A DNA stretch of 64,000 nucleotides from an uncultured Muribaculaceae bacterium (GTDB lineage Bacteria > Bacteroidota > Bacteroidia > Bacteroidales > Muribaculaceae): NCBI GenBank assembly GCA_910578385.1, contig CAJTQV010000007.1:62001-126000 (forward strand), read 5' to 3'. Positions 8,879 through 18,607 of the stretch are shown here, one piece after another. The translations under genes and the position numbers were made by a program. Every line of letters starts with the position of its first letter. Positions within the stretch are counted from its first letter, which is position 1. The notes beneath the pieces are model-generated. The model searched no databases. It worked only from the letters and a program-made list of their open reading frames with translations, and was not told the origin of the DNA.

Positions 8879-8994
8879 GTGTGAGGCCGGAAGCCCGAAC
8901 TCCCCCGCTGTCCCCCGGTGTAGCCGTGTGAGGGTGGAAGCCCGAATCCCCCGCTGTCCCCCGGTGTAGCAGTGTGAGGGCGGAAGCCCGAATC
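8879..8994 (+). repeat. Three tandem copies of hairpin repeat family A
   Basis: Copies of the core GTGTGAGGGCGGAAGCCCGA lie at 8879, 8926 and 8972, spaced 47 and 46 bases apart. Each forms a small GGGC-GGAA-GCCC hairpin (the first has GGCC, the second GGGT in the left arm). Six further copies lie at 49-56.5 kb, all in the same orientation. Confidence 0.85.
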
Positions 8995-9014
8995 CCCTTA
9001 AACACCTTAACCCC

Positions 9015-9044
9015 CTTAAGAACTTTAAGAACTTTAAGAACCTT
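9015..9044 (+). repeat. Short 9-base tandem repeat
   Basis: The unit TTAAGAACT is repeated about three times, ahead of mutS. It is a low-complexity spacer with no evident function. Confidence 0.7.
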
Positions 9045-9065
9045 ATTCACCTTACCCCGAAAAAA

Positions 9066-11687
9066 ATGGCAAAAATAGCCGAAACCCCGCTCATGACCCA
9101 ATATGTCGAGATGAAGAAGAAACATCCCGACGCGATTCTGCTCTTCCGGGTGGGCGACTTCTACGAGACTTTTTCCGACGACGCCATAACCGCGTCGGAA
9201 ATTCTCGGCATAACCCTCACCCGCCGCGCCAACGGCAAGGCGGCATACGTCGAGCTGGCCGGATTCCCGCATCATGCTCTCGACACATATCTTCCCCGCC
9301 TGGTCCGCGCCGGTAAACGAGTGGCCATCTGCGAACAGCTCGAAGACCCGAAGCTGACCAAGAAGCTCGTGAAGAGGGGTATAACAGAGCTTGTGACACC
9401 GGGTGTAAACCTCAACGACAACTCGCTCTCCGCCCGCGAGAACAACTTCCTCGCCGCCATCCACGTCAACAAGGCTTCGGTAGGCGTGGCCTTCCTCGAC
9501 ATCTCCACCGGTGAGTTCCTCTGCGCACAAGGCTCTCCGCGCGACATCGACAAGCTCATAGGCAACATCCGCCCCAAGGAACTGCTGCGCATGTCGGGAC
9601 TGCGCCAGTGGACCGACGACAATATCTCGCACCGGTGCGCCATCTTCGACCTCGACGACTGGGTGTTCACCACCGACGCGGCCGAGTCTCGACTCTCGTC
9701 GCAGTTCGGCACGAAGGGACTGAAGGGCTTCGGCGTGGACCGTATGCCCGACGCGGTGATTGCAGCCGGAGCCATCCTGCACTATCTCGACCTCACCCAT
9801 CACAATGAGTTAGGCCATATCACCACTCTCGGACGCATAGACTCGGACCGTTATGTCGCCCTCGACCGCTTCACTGTCCGCAACCTTGAGCTTATAGAAC
9901 CCCTCTCGCCCGACGGAATGTCGCTCTATGACGTGCTCAATCTCCCCTCCACCCCGATGGGTTCGCGCCGTCTGCGCCACTGGATTCTCTTCCCGCTGCT
10001 CGACCTTGAGGAAATATCCCGCCGTCATGATGTGGTGGAGTATTTCTTCCGCGACCCCGACACACGCTGTCAGGCCACCGAAGCATTGCAGCGCGTAGGC
10101 GACCTGCAACGCCTGGTGACCAAAGTTGGCGCACGCCGCATATCCCCCCGCGAGTGCGTGGGACTGCGCAACTCGCTGGCTGCCTCTTCTGTGCTACGCC
10201 GCACATTGTCGGAGTGCGACTCTGAGGCTCTGCGCGCCCTTGCGGCCAAGATGACTGACTGCGCCCCCATAATCGACACTCTCGAAGCCACCATGAACCC
10301 CGATGCCCCGGCTCAGCTCGGACGCGGCGTGACAATCGCCGAGGGTGTTGACACCGAACTCGACGAACTGCGCCGCCTGCACTCGGGCGGCAAGCAGGCG
10401 CTTGTCGATATTCAGGCTCGCGAGTCGGAAAAGACAGGAATACCGTCGCTCAAAATCGGATTCAACAACGTGTTCGGCTATTATATCGAGGTGCGCAACA
10501 CCCATAAGGAGAAGGTGCCCGAAGACTGGATACGCAAGCAGACTCTCGTCAGCGCGGAACGCTACATCACTCCAGAGCTCAAGGAATATGAGGAGAAAAT
10601 CATGGGTGCGGAAGAGAAAATAGCCGCCATCGAGGCCCGCATATTCGGTCAGCTCGTCGAGGGTCTCGCCCGGCTGATACCCGACATGCAGTCGCACGCG
10701 GCTGCCGCCGAATATGCCGACTGCCTGCTCGCTCTCGCCGCTGCCGCCGACTCTTACGGCTATGTGCGCCCCGTCATGAACGACTCGATGCGCATCTCCA
10801 TCCGCGAGGGACGGCACCCGGTTATCGAACGCCGTCTGCCGGCCGGTGAACCATACATTTCAAACTCCCTTACCCTCGACTCCGACGGCACACAGATCAT
10901 GATGATCACAGGTCCGAACATGTCGGGTAAGTCGGCTCTGCTGCGCCAGACAGCCCTTATAACTCTCATGGCCCAGATTGGCTCGTTCGTTCCGGCCGAG
11001 AGCGCGGAAATCGGGTATGTTGACAAGATTTTCACGCGTGTCGGAGCCTCCGACAACATATCGTCGGGAGAATCCACGTTCATGATAGAGATGAACGAGG
11101 CTGCCGCAATTCTCAACAACATGAGTCCGCGCTCGCTGATTCTCTTCGATGAGCTGGGCCGTGGCACCTCTACCTACGACGGCATATCGATAGCATGGGC
11201 CATCGTGGAGCATATACACGAGGACCCCGTGGCAAGCCCCAAGACGCTGTTCGCCACCCACTACCATGAGCTCAACGAGATGGCTTCGAGTTTCAAGCGA
11301 ATCGAGAACTTCAACGTCTCGGTGCGCGAGATCAACGGCAAGGTGGTCTTCATGCGCAAGCTCGAACCTGGAGGCTCGGCCCACAGTTTCGGTATCCATG
11401 TGGCCAAGCTCGCCGGTATGCCCCCCTCGATTGTACGCCGTGCCGACCAGGTGCTCTCGCATCTGGAATCAACTTCCGCCTCACCCGAGGCGGAGAAGAA
11501 GAAACCGGATCTCTCCACGCTCGGACAGGCACGCGAAGGTTACCAGCTGTCGCTATTCCAGCTTGACGACCCACTGCTCTCACAGATACGCGACCGTCTG
11601 CTCGACCTCAACATTGACAATCTCACCCCTCTGCAGTCGCTGACCGTGCTCCACGACCTCCAGGCACTGCTGACCGGCAAACAATAA
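9066..11687 (+). CDS. mutS: DNA mismatch repair protein MutS
   Basis: 873-residue mismatch recognition ATPase. The mismatch-wedge motif F-x-E is at residues 32-34 (DFYETF). The connector, lever, clamp and ATPase domains follow. The Walker A motif GPNMSGKS is at 616-623, and the DELGRGTST Walker B/signature region and the ATHYHEL stretch are present. The C-terminal dimerisation tail is complete. Everything needed for a MutS1-type protein is visible, so this is not a MutS2. It is isolated from the upstream mgtE by the repeat-rich 200 bases and followed by a radical SAM gene 37 bases later. Its mismatch repair activity would influence the slippage rate of the poly-C tract in the polysaccharide locus. 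Confidence 0.97.
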   Translation: MAKIAETPLMTQYVEMKKKHPDAILLFRVGDFYETFSDDAITASEILGITLTRRANGKAAYVELAGFPHHALDTYLPRLVRAGKRVAICEQLEDPKLTKKLVKRGITELVTPGVNLNDNSLSARENNFLAAIHVNKASVGVAFLDISTGEFLCAQGSPRDIDKLIGNIRPKELLRMSGLRQWTDDNISHRCAIFDLDDWVFTTDAAESRLSSQFGTKGLKGFGVDRMPDAVIAAGAILHYLDLTHHNELGHITTLGRIDSDRYVALDRFTVRNLELIEPLSPDGMSLYDVLNLPSTPMGSRRLRHWILFPLLDLEEISRRHDVVEYFFRDPDTRCQATEALQRVGDLQRLVTKVGARRISPRECVGLRNSLAASSVLRRTLSECDSEALRALAAKMTDCAPIIDTLEATMNPDAPAQLGRGVTIAEGVDTELDELRRLHSGGKQALVDIQARESEKTGIPSLKIGFNNVFGYYIEVRNTHKEKVPEDWIRKQTLVSAERYITPELKEYEEKIMGAEEKIAAIEARIFGQLVEGLARLIPDMQSHAAAAEYADCLLALAAAADSYGYVRPVMNDSMRISIREGRHPVIERRLPAGEPYISNSLTLDSDGTQIMMITGPNMSGKSALLRQTALITLMAQIGSFVPAESAEIGYVDKIFTRVGASDNISSGESTFMIEMNEAAAILNNMSPRSLILFDELGRGTSTYDGISIAWAIVEHIHEDPVASPKTLFATHYHELNEMASSFKRIENFNVSVREINGKVVFMRKLEPGGSAHSFGIHVAKLAGMPPSIVRRADQVLSHLESTSASPEAEKKKPDLSTLGQAREGYQLSLFQLDDPLLSQIRDRLLDLNIDNLTPLQSLTVLHDLQALLTGKQ

Positions 11688-11724
11688 CCTCCTGGGCATC
11701 TGCTCCGGACCAACAACAGAAATC

Positions 11725-12507
11725 ATGAAAGACCAGACCATACTTTTTCATTCCACAATCTTCGGCCCGATCCATTCGCGCCGTCTCGGCGTGTCGCTCG
11801 GCGTGAACCTCATGCCCTCCGACGGCAAGATATGCTCGTTCGACTGCCTCTATTGCGAGGCCGGATTCAACGCACAGGGGGCCGGAAAGGCAGGACTCCC
11901 CTCCCGCGGGAAAGTCGCCGGAGACCTCGACGCCAAACTCTCGGCAATGCGCCAGGCCGGCGACCCGCTCGATGTCATCACATTCTCGGGCAACGGCGAA
12001 CCGACACTGCACCCGGAGTTTCCGGCTATCGTTGACGACGTTATCCGTCTGCGCGACAAGTATTACCCTGAAGCCAAGATTTCAGTGCTCTCAAACTCGA
12101 CCCGCATATTCGACCCGGCCGTGGCCGATGCCCTGCGTCGCGTTGACAACAACATACTGAAGCTCGACTCGGCCATTGAGGAAACAATGCGCGTCATAGA
12201 CCGGCCAAACTCACCGGAATTCACCGTGGAACGGGTGGTCGAGTCGCTTCGTCAGTTCGAGGGTCAGGCCATAATCCAGACCATGCTCCTGCGCGGCGAG
12301 CACAACGGCGTGACCATCGACAACACCACTCCCCGCGAGATTGAGGCCCTTATAAGCGCATACCGCGACATCCGCCCGCGCGAGGTGATGATTTACAGCA
12401 TAGACCGCTCCACCCCCGAAGAGAAGCTGCAGAAAGTAGCTCGCGAGGAACTGGAGCAGATAGCCGCGCAGATAGCCGCAGCCGGAATACCCGTGCAACC
12501 ATTCTGA
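11725..12507 (+). CDS. Radical SAM protein
   Basis: 260-residue radical S-adenosylmethionine enzyme. The [4Fe-4S] cluster motif C-x3-C-x2-C is at residues 37, 41 and 44 (CSFDCLYC). The GNGEPTLHP segment, the SAM-binding GxGEP-type strand of a common subgroup, follows. The N-terminal FGPIHSRRLG stretch is typical of small radical SAM proteins related to wyosine-type tRNA enzymes. The substrate is unknown. It lies between mutS and an LD-carboxypeptidase gene in one direction with short gaps (37 and 16 bases), so the three are probably co-transcribed without an obvious common pathway. Confidence 0.85.
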   Translation: MKDQTILFHSTIFGPIHSRRLGVSLGVNLMPSDGKICSFDCLYCEAGFNAQGAGKAGLPSRGKVAGDLDAKLSAMRQAGDPLDVITFSGNGEPTLHPEFPAIVDDVIRLRDKYYPEAKISVLSNSTRIFDPAVADALRRVDNNILKLDSAIEETMRVIDRPNSPEFTVERVVESLRQFEGQAIIQTMLLRGEHNGVTIDNTTPREIEALISAYRDIRPREVMIYSIDRSTPEEKLQKVAREELEQIAAQIAAAGIPVQPF

Positions 12508-12523
12508 ACACACCCGAACAACT

Positions 12524-13462
12524 ATGATCATACCCCAGTGTATCCGTCCGGGCGACCGGATTGCCATACTCTCCCCCGCCTCAGTAGTGAACCCTGACTA
12601 CATAGACGGTGCCGCCCGGCTGCTTGCCGCCGAGGGTTTCGAGCCTGTCGTCATGCCACATGCCAAAGGCCCGGCAAGCGGCTCATTCGCAGCCGGCGAT
12701 GCCGACCGTGTGGCCGACATGACCGCAGCATGGCGTGACCCGTCGGTACGCGCCATCCTCTGCGCCCGCGGCGGTTACGGCTGCAACCATCTGATCGACA
12801 AGCTGCCCGTGGATATGCTGCTCGCCGACCCGAAATGGCTCATAGGCTTCTCCGATATCTCCGCGCTCCATGCCCTATGCCAGCACGCCGGAATCGTGTC
12901 GCTCCACGCGCCGATGGCCAAGCACCTTACCGAGAAAGGCGCGGGGCATTACTGCACAGAGACACTGCTCCGCATCCTCACCGACGGATTGCCCGTGGAA
13001 TACATGACACCCCACGACCCTCGCAACACCTGCGGCGACGCCGAGGGAATGCTCATAGGCGGCAACCTCGCCGTTATAAACGGACTCGCCGCCACCCCCT
13101 ACGATCCACTTGCGCTACCCGGCCGCAAGATTCTCTTCATCGAGGACATCGGCGAGCAGATCTACGAGGTGGAAAGGATGCTCATCCGTCTGCGGCTCTC
13201 AGGTTTGCTGAAAGATGTGGCGGGAATCTTAGTGGGATCCTTCACCCAATACAATCCCGACCGCAACCATCCCGACATGGAGACAATGATAGCGCGACTG
13301 TTCGGCACGCCCGCCCCCTGCCCCATAGCCTTCGGATTCAAGGCCGGGCACACCGATGACAACCTCCCGCTGCCGCTCGGTGCCGGAGCACGCCTGACCG
13401 TCGCCCCCGAGGGTACCATCCTGACCCTCTGTGCGGAACAGGAGGCCGACCTCCAAAGCTGA
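12524..13462 (+). CDS. LD-carboxypeptidase (peptidase S66)
   Basis: 312-residue cytosolic serine peptidase of the LdcA family. It removes the terminal D-alanine from muropeptide tetrapeptides during cell-wall recycling. Visible family marks are the N-terminal PGDRIAILSPAS, ARGGYG, and the nucleophile region LIGFSDISALH. The GGNLAVINGL and LFIEDIGEQIYEVERML stretches of the C-terminal domain hold the Glu and His partners. Length is normal. The downstream gene's most plausible start lies beyond this stop, so I do not accept the apparent overlap created by an in-frame ATG at 13431. Confidence 0.92.
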   Translation: MIIPQCIRPGDRIAILSPASVVNPDYIDGAARLLAAEGFEPVVMPHAKGPASGSFAAGDADRVADMTAAWRDPSVRAILCARGGYGCNHLIDKLPVDMLLADPKWLIGFSDISALHALCQHAGIVSLHAPMAKHLTEKGAGHYCTETLLRILTDGLPVEYMTPHDPRNTCGDAEGMLIGGNLAVINGLAATPYDPLALPGRKILFIEDIGEQIYEVERMLIRLRLSGLLKDVAGILVGSFTQYNPDRNHPDMETMIARLFGTPAPCPIAFGFKAGHTDDNLPLPLGAGARLTVAPEGTILTLCAEQEADLQS

Positions 13463-13574
13463 TTTTTACGGACAGGATTCCAATACACTACTTTACTTAC
13501 AATTTTTCAACTGTCCGGACGTTATAAACTTTAGCATAATATTCAGCTGTATAACTAACCAATTCAAGCCCGAC

Positions 13575-16229
13575 ATGTCAAGAATCATTTCCCTGACAAA
13601 AATCATAGCAACAATCTGCCTGCTCGCCATAGCACCCGTTGCGCAGGCATCGCGCCCCGTGGCCGCCGACCCCAACTGGATTTTCCACTCCTCGTTCGAC
13701 AACATGCCACGCAAGATCATAGACACGCCCGACGCTGTCTACTTCTTCGTGCACCAACGGTATTACAATACCACAATGTACAACGCTTACTTCAGCGTAC
13801 CCACCGGCGCCATATTCAAACTTGACAAGAACAACACAGGCGCCGGGCTGCAGGATCTGCACAAGACCATTCCGTTCTCAGGTACGGACATGCGTTTTTT
13901 CGACGTTGACCCCGAAACCGGCTTGATGGTAATAGCATACACCGACGGAGGCATTGACCTCATAACCCGCGACGGAAAGGTTACCTATATATCTGATATC
14001 AAGAACCGGACATTCCCCGGGTCATGGGTAATCAACTCCATATCCTTCGATCCGACCTCTCATAATGTATGGATTGGCACGGGTGCCGGCTTCATACACA
14101 TATCCTCGTCTACTCTCGCTCCTGTGCAGTCTCCCGAATGGGACGAGGCAGTCTCAGACATTTGCCCGGTGGGTCAGAAAGTCATAGCAATTATCGGAAA
14201 CACCATCTGCGAGGCTCCCGCCGGAACCAACATCGCACGCCGCGAATCATACACGCCGATTGCAGGCGTGACCACAGCCGTGCCGTCACGTCTCATGCCG
14301 CTGTCGGCCAATCATTTCGCATATCTTACAACCAACGGCTCAATTCAGCTCGCCACATTGGCCAACGGCAAATGGACACGCAAACAGCTGTTAGCAGCCA
14401 CATCAACCATGCTTCAGGCCGCCAACAGCTCTGTGGCAGACCGTCTTGAGCATGCTGTCGGACGAACAGCCAACGGCTATTATATCTCCGGCCTGCGCAC
14501 CGCCTATCTGATTTCCAGACCCGCAGATGACTCCGCTGCACCAGTCTACACCAAGGTCACGCTTCCCACAGACGCCACCCTTTATTCGGCATCGTACAAC
14601 ACCACAGACTACTGGTACTACCGCGACCGCGGCCAGTTTGTAAACCTCCGTGCCGCTACTGCTTCAACGTGGTCCGCCCCCACGGCCATATATCAGACCG
14701 CGGCTCCCCTCAGCTGCAAGGACATGACCTTCGTCTATTCCCCCGTCGCAGGTTTCATTGCCGTCAACAACGACACCGACCAGCGATCAGGAGATGGTTC
14801 AGAAAAATTCCCGACTCTGCCCGCAGCATACCGAAATGGCAAATGGGTCAATCTGTCTCCCGTCTACAACACCCCATATCTCATAGAGGAACACCCCGAA
14901 TACGCGGCCACATACAAGAGTCTCCTTAACAGATTTCCCCAGCGTGACCCGCGAGGATTCTGCATTGACCCGCTGTTCCCGGAAATTGCCCATATGGGTT
15001 CGACATGGTATGGACTGACTGCCATAAATCTCCTTGACCCCAAGAAATACCCCATAATGAATGTTACGCCCGGTGACAATCTCGCCAAGCTCCCGGCTCG
15101 TACAGAAATACCGAAATCGACATGGGGCACAAACACAAGTCTTTCTTGTGCAGGATTTGACGCTGACAACATACTCTGGATGATCAGGAGTAACGCCGTC
15201 AGCCCTGACTATGCCCAGAAAACAAACTATACCCTTTTCTATTGGACTCCCGAAGCCCGTCGGGAGACGCTCTTGAACAGCGATCCCGCTTTAGGTGACA
15301 AATGGAAGACAATTGAATTAAAAAGCAATCTATGCGGTGAATTCTGGATATGGTCCCAAGCCCTTGTCCACCCCTCAAACCGAAACAAGCTGGCGTTCGC
15401 CGTTCATGGAAGTCTGTCTGACGGATCCGGACGTCCCGTATTTATATTTGACCATAACGGGACCCTTGATGACACCTCAGACGATAAACTCGTAAGGTTC
15501 TCCAAATATATCATGCCTGACGGCGAAATATGTGGAATGGGCTACATGAATGATTTGATCGAGGATCCAAACACAGGTGACATCGTGGCATGCACATACG
15601 GAGGCACATTCATATTCAATCCCAACACACCGTTGGTCAACGGATACATGCCTGCCGAAATGATTTCAGTCGAATCTGATTTTGGATCCGGGTACGACTT
15701 CCTCTCACCCTTCGCAGCGAGCACCGCCTGCTTCGATGAATATGGACGTCTGTGGATTGCCGGAAACGCAGGTGGCGTAATCGGCATGAGCCGCGACCGC
15801 AAGGAAGTCATCGCTCACTTCACTACTGCAAACTCTCCCCTGCCATCAAATTACATATATGGCATAGGCTGGAATCCCGAGACCAAGTCACTGTTCATAT
15901 CTACAGATATGGGAATAGCCGAAGTTCTTGTCGACAACAAGCTGTATAACGTGTCAGCCGGCCCGCAGAGTCCCTTCCTGACACCCACACAGGTAGCTCC
16001 CGACTATTCCGGCACAATTGCCATACACTCGCTTCCTGCAGGCGTATCACTGAAGGTCACTGACAAAAATGGATTAACTGTCACAACTCTTCCCACCCCG
16101 GAACATGGCGTGACATATTGGAATCTGCTTGACAACGCCGGAAACCGTGTCCCGACAGGCAAATATACCGTGACCGACGCGACAGGTACATTCAGTGTCA
16201 CACCCATGACGGTAGTTGTCACACAATAA
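13575..16229 (+). CDS. PorZ-like secreted beta-propeller protein
   Basis: 884-residue exported protein. Starting at the ATG at 13575 gives a clear signal peptide (hydrophobic IIATICLLAIAPV ending at AQA). The ATG at 13431 would bury that signal, so it is rejected. The mature part consists of repeated beta-propeller-like segments (such as VWIGTGAGFIHIS and LWIAGNAGGVIGMS) and ends in an immunoglobulin-like FlgD-type module (residues about 800-884). This layout resembles PorZ-type proteins associated with the type IX secretion system or regulator propellers of Bacteroidota surface sensors. No T9SS core genes are in the window, so secretion-system membership is uncertain. The 112-base upstream spacer contains no convincing promoter match. 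Confidence 0.7.
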   Translation: MSRIISLTKIIATICLLAIAPVAQASRPVAADPNWIFHSSFDNMPRKIIDTPDAVYFFVHQRYYNTTMYNAYFSVPTGAIFKLDKNNTGAGLQDLHKTIPFSGTDMRFFDVDPETGLMVIAYTDGGIDLITRDGKVTYISDIKNRTFPGSWVINSISFDPTSHNVWIGTGAGFIHISSSTLAPVQSPEWDEAVSDICPVGQKVIAIIGNTICEAPAGTNIARRESYTPIAGVTTAVPSRLMPLSANHFAYLTTNGSIQLATLANGKWTRKQLLAATSTMLQAANSSVADRLEHAVGRTANGYYISGLRTAYLISRPADDSAAPVYTKVTLPTDATLYSASYNTTDYWYYRDRGQFVNLRAATASTWSAPTAIYQTAAPLSCKDMTFVYSPVAGFIAVNNDTDQRSGDGSEKFPTLPAAYRNGKWVNLSPVYNTPYLIEEHPEYAATYKSLLNRFPQRDPRGFCIDPLFPEIAHMGSTWYGLTAINLLDPKKYPIMNVTPGDNLAKLPARTEIPKSTWGTNTSLSCAGFDADNILWMIRSNAVSPDYAQKTNYTLFYWTPEARRETLLNSDPALGDKWKTIELKSNLCGEFWIWSQALVHPSNRNKLAFAVHGSLSDGSGRPVFIFDHNGTLDDTSDDKLVRFSKYIMPDGEICGMGYMNDLIEDPNTGDIVACTYGGTFIFNPNTPLVNGYMPAEMISVESDFGSGYDFLSPFAASTACFDEYGRLWIAGNAGGVIGMSRDRKEVIAHFTTANSPLPSNYIYGIGWNPETKSLFISTDMGIAEVLVDNKLYNVSAGPQSPFLTPTQVAPDYSGTIAIHSLPAGVSLKVTDKNGLTVTTLPTPEHGVTYWNLLDNAGNRVPTGKYTVTDATGTFSVTPMTVVVTQ

Positions 16230-16275
16230 CCTCCGGATATTGTGTGTATCGTCACGTCCGCACATATCGGCTTGA

Positions 16276-17496
16276 ATGGCACTTGATTCTTACGTAAGCA
16301 GGACAATCGCGTGGCTGCAATTTCCTATGGCAGCACTCGTGACTCTCATGCATTCCCCCACCTCCCCCTCTCCGGTTGCACCGGTCAGGTTTATCGAGGA
16401 ATTTATATGCTGCGGACTTACCAGACCCCTCATGCCGGCCTTTTTTCTTATATCCGGCTATCTGTTCTTCGGCACATTACAGAACTTCCACCCCAAGGAT
16501 TACCTTGGGAAAATGGCCAGAAAATCCAGAACTTTGCTGCTGCCATATATCATATGGTGCGCGATATTCAGCATATCCCTTATCGTATATGGGGATATTG
16601 ACCCCGGTCCGGAGCCTGGCTCCTTAATCCGACTGTTTTGGGCCGGAGAAAGCAGCATGTATACCGTCACACCCTTCGGATACAAGATAACAGACATCGC
16701 GTATCCTGATGGCGGAGGACATCTGTGGTTTCTCAGAGACCTGATAGTCATGATGCTCCTCACTCCGGCCATATGGTTCTTCGCCCGACTGAATCCGAAG
16801 ATAACCATACCTATCGTATCACTCGCCGCACTCACCAACGCCGGCATACCGGGCATTGGCAGCACATCTGTCGTCTGGTTTACAATGGGCGCCATATTCG
16901 GAATACACCGCATTGATTTCGTAAGATTCTCATACCGGCTCGGTGCCTGTGTGATAATCCCATGGCTCCTCCTCGGCGCCGTTTTCGCATATATGGTTAT
17001 AGAATATGGCTGGCACCACGTTACATACGGGCCCAAATCAATAATGGTCTCAACCCTTGATGCATATATCGGCGTTTTCGCATATTTCGCCATAGCGTCA
17101 AGATGTCTCTATCATCTGAAGAAAGAGGGTAGGGCGACAATAAGCTTGTCAGAAGATAACGCAATATACCGTGCGAACAACCTCAACAAAATACTGCTCC
17201 GGCTGGCACCTGTGAGCTTCTTCATGTATGTCATCCATCCACTCCCATGGATTGACCGACATATAAGATTGACCGACTACCTCATCTCCAATCCTGATTA
17301 CAAGGAAACTGCTGCTTTTGTCTCTGTCGCAATTCTCAAACTGACGCTCATTCCCCTCCTCTTCTTCGCCATGCGCCGCTATACACCCCGCCTCTTATCA
17401 ATCCTGACCGGCGGACGCTCCTCCAGAACTTTCCAATCTCCCGAAAAATTATTAACTTTGCAGTCTGAAAAGCTAACAGAAAGCCCAAATTGCTGA
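16276..17496 (+). CDS. Membrane acyltransferase, acyltransferase-3 family
   Basis: 406-residue integral membrane protein with about ten hydrophobic segments. The N-terminal region (LMHSPTS, then FFLISGYLFF) matches the acyltransferase-3 family, which moves acyl groups from cytoplasmic donors to surface glycans. The usual active-site His sits in the first membrane segment (LMHS). A basic cytoplasmic stretch near the C-terminus lies before the end. It precedes gmd and could modify the same polysaccharide, but the substrate is unknown. The last 45 bases of the gene include a good promoter element for gmd, so gmd can be expressed separately. Confidence 0.8.
   Translation: MALDSYVSRTIAWLQFPMAALVTLMHSPTSPSPVAPVRFIEEFICCGLTRPLMPAFFLISGYLFFGTLQNFHPKDYLGKMARKSRTLLLPYIIWCAIFSISLIVYGDIDPGPEPGSLIRLFWAGESSMYTVTPFGYKITDIAYPDGGGHLWFLRDLIVMMLLTPAIWFFARLNPKITIPIVSLAALTNAGIPGIGSTSVVWFTMGAIFGIHRIDFVRFSYRLGACVIIPWLLLGAVFAYMVIEYGWHHVTYGPKSIMVSTLDAYIGVFAYFAIASRCLYHLKKEGRATISLSEDNAIYRANNLNKILLRLAPVSFFMYVIHPLPWIDRHIRLTDYLISNPDYKETAAFVSVAILKLTLIPLLFFAMRRYTPRLLSILTGGRSSRTFQSPEKLLTLQSEKLTESPNC
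17453..17461 (+). promoter_or_regulatory. Promoter -7 element TAACTTTGC for gmd
   Basis: Exact TAnnTTTGC match lying inside the 3' end of the upstream acyltransferase gene and 42 bases ahead of the gmd start. Confidence 0.6.
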
Positions 17497-17503
17497 AAGA
17501 ATT

Positions 17504-18595
17504 ATGAAGACAGCCCTTATAACCGGTATAACCGGACAGGACGGCAGCTACCTCGCCGAATTCCTCCTCGACAAAGGATATGACGTGCACGGCGTGATCC
17601 GCCGCTCGTCAGTAGACTACCGCGAACGCATAGCCCACCTCGAAGGGCACCCCAACTTCCACCTCCACTATGCCGACCTCGGAGACTCCATGTCAATCCT
17701 CCAGGTCGTAAGCAAGATACGCCCCGACGAGTTCTACAACCTCGCCGCGCAGAGCCACGTGCAGGTGTCGTTCGACTCACCCGAATTCACCGCCGACATC
17801 GACGCGACCGGCGTGCTCCGCTGCCTTGAGGCAATCCGCCTCTGCGGCCTTGCTGAGACTTGCCGCTTCTACCAGGCATCAACATCCGAACTTTACGGCA
17901 AGGTCGAGGAAGTGCCCCAGAACGAGAACACCCCGTTCCATCCCTACTCACCCTACGCCGTGGCCAAGCTCTACGGTTTCTGGATAGTCAAGGAATACCG
18001 CGAGGCGTACAACATGTACGCATGCTCCGGCATCCTCTTCAACCACGAGAGCGAACGCCGCGGAGAGACATTCGTCACCCGCAAGATTACCCTCGCCGCC
18101 GCACGAATCGCCCAGGGCAAACAGGATAAGCTCTACCTCGGCAACCTCAGCTCACTCCGCGACTGGGGCTACGCCAAAGACTACGTGGAGTGCATGTGGC
18201 TCATCCTCCAGCAGCAACAGCCCGAAGACTTCGTGATCGCCACCGGAGAGCAGCACACGGTCCGCGAATTCTGCGAGCTCGCATTCCGCCGCGCCGGCAT
18301 CAACCTCCGCTGGGAAGGCGAGAACGAGAACGAGAAAGGCATCGACGAGGCCACCGGCCGCGTGCTCGTCGAGGTCAGCCCCGACTTCTACCGCCCGACC
18401 GACGTGGTCAACCTCTGGGGCGACCCCACCAAAGCCAAAGGCAAACTCGGCTGGGATCCCGCCAAGAAGACCACCTTCGAAGAGCTGGTCAACCTCATGG
18501 TAGACCACGACATGGAGAAAGTGGCCGTCGAACGCGCCGGCGAGCACATCCGCACCAACCTCGCCGAATACCTCGAAAAAGGCATAGTAAAATAA
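17504..18595 (+). CDS. gmd: GDP-mannose 4,6-dehydratase
   Basis: 363-residue extended SDR that converts GDP-mannose to GDP-4-keto-6-deoxymannose, the precursor of GDP-fucose, GDP-rhamnose and GDP-perosamine. The NADP-binding motif TGITGQDGSYLAE is at residues 7-19. The catalytic region STSELYG, the YAVAKLYG Tyr-Lys pair and the NHESERRGETFV substrate loop are all present. No GDP-fucose synthase, Rmd-type reductase or perosamine synthase gene lies next to it or elsewhere in the window, so the next step must be encoded elsewhere. GDP-mannose could be supplied by the ManC encoded at 36 kb. Codon use is GC-rich like the flanking chromosome and unlike the RT block that follows. Confidence 0.96.
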   Translation: MKTALITGITGQDGSYLAEFLLDKGYDVHGVIRRSSVDYRERIAHLEGHPNFHLHYADLGDSMSILQVVSKIRPDEFYNLAAQSHVQVSFDSPEFTADIDATGVLRCLEAIRLCGLAETCRFYQASTSELYGKVEEVPQNENTPFHPYSPYAVAKLYGFWIVKEYREAYNMYACSGILFNHESERRGETFVTRKITLAAARIAQGKQDKLYLGNLSSLRDWGYAKDYVECMWLILQQQQPEDFVIATGEQHTVREFCELAFRRAGINLRWEGENENEKGIDEATGRVLVEVSPDFYRPTDVVNLWGDPTKAKGKLGWDPAKKTTFEELVNLMVDHDMEKVAVERAGEHIRTNLAEYLEKGIVK

Positions 18596-18607
18596 CCCCC
18601 TGAGGTC

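Noticed and set aside
8879..8994. CRISPR array
   Set aside because: Three repeats at 46-47 base spacing, but the between-repeat sequence is itself repeated, no cas genes exist nearby, and the same core occurs singly elsewhere.
8820..9803. 327-codon frame on the - strand
   Set aside because: Antisense to mutS and across the family A repeats; no motif.
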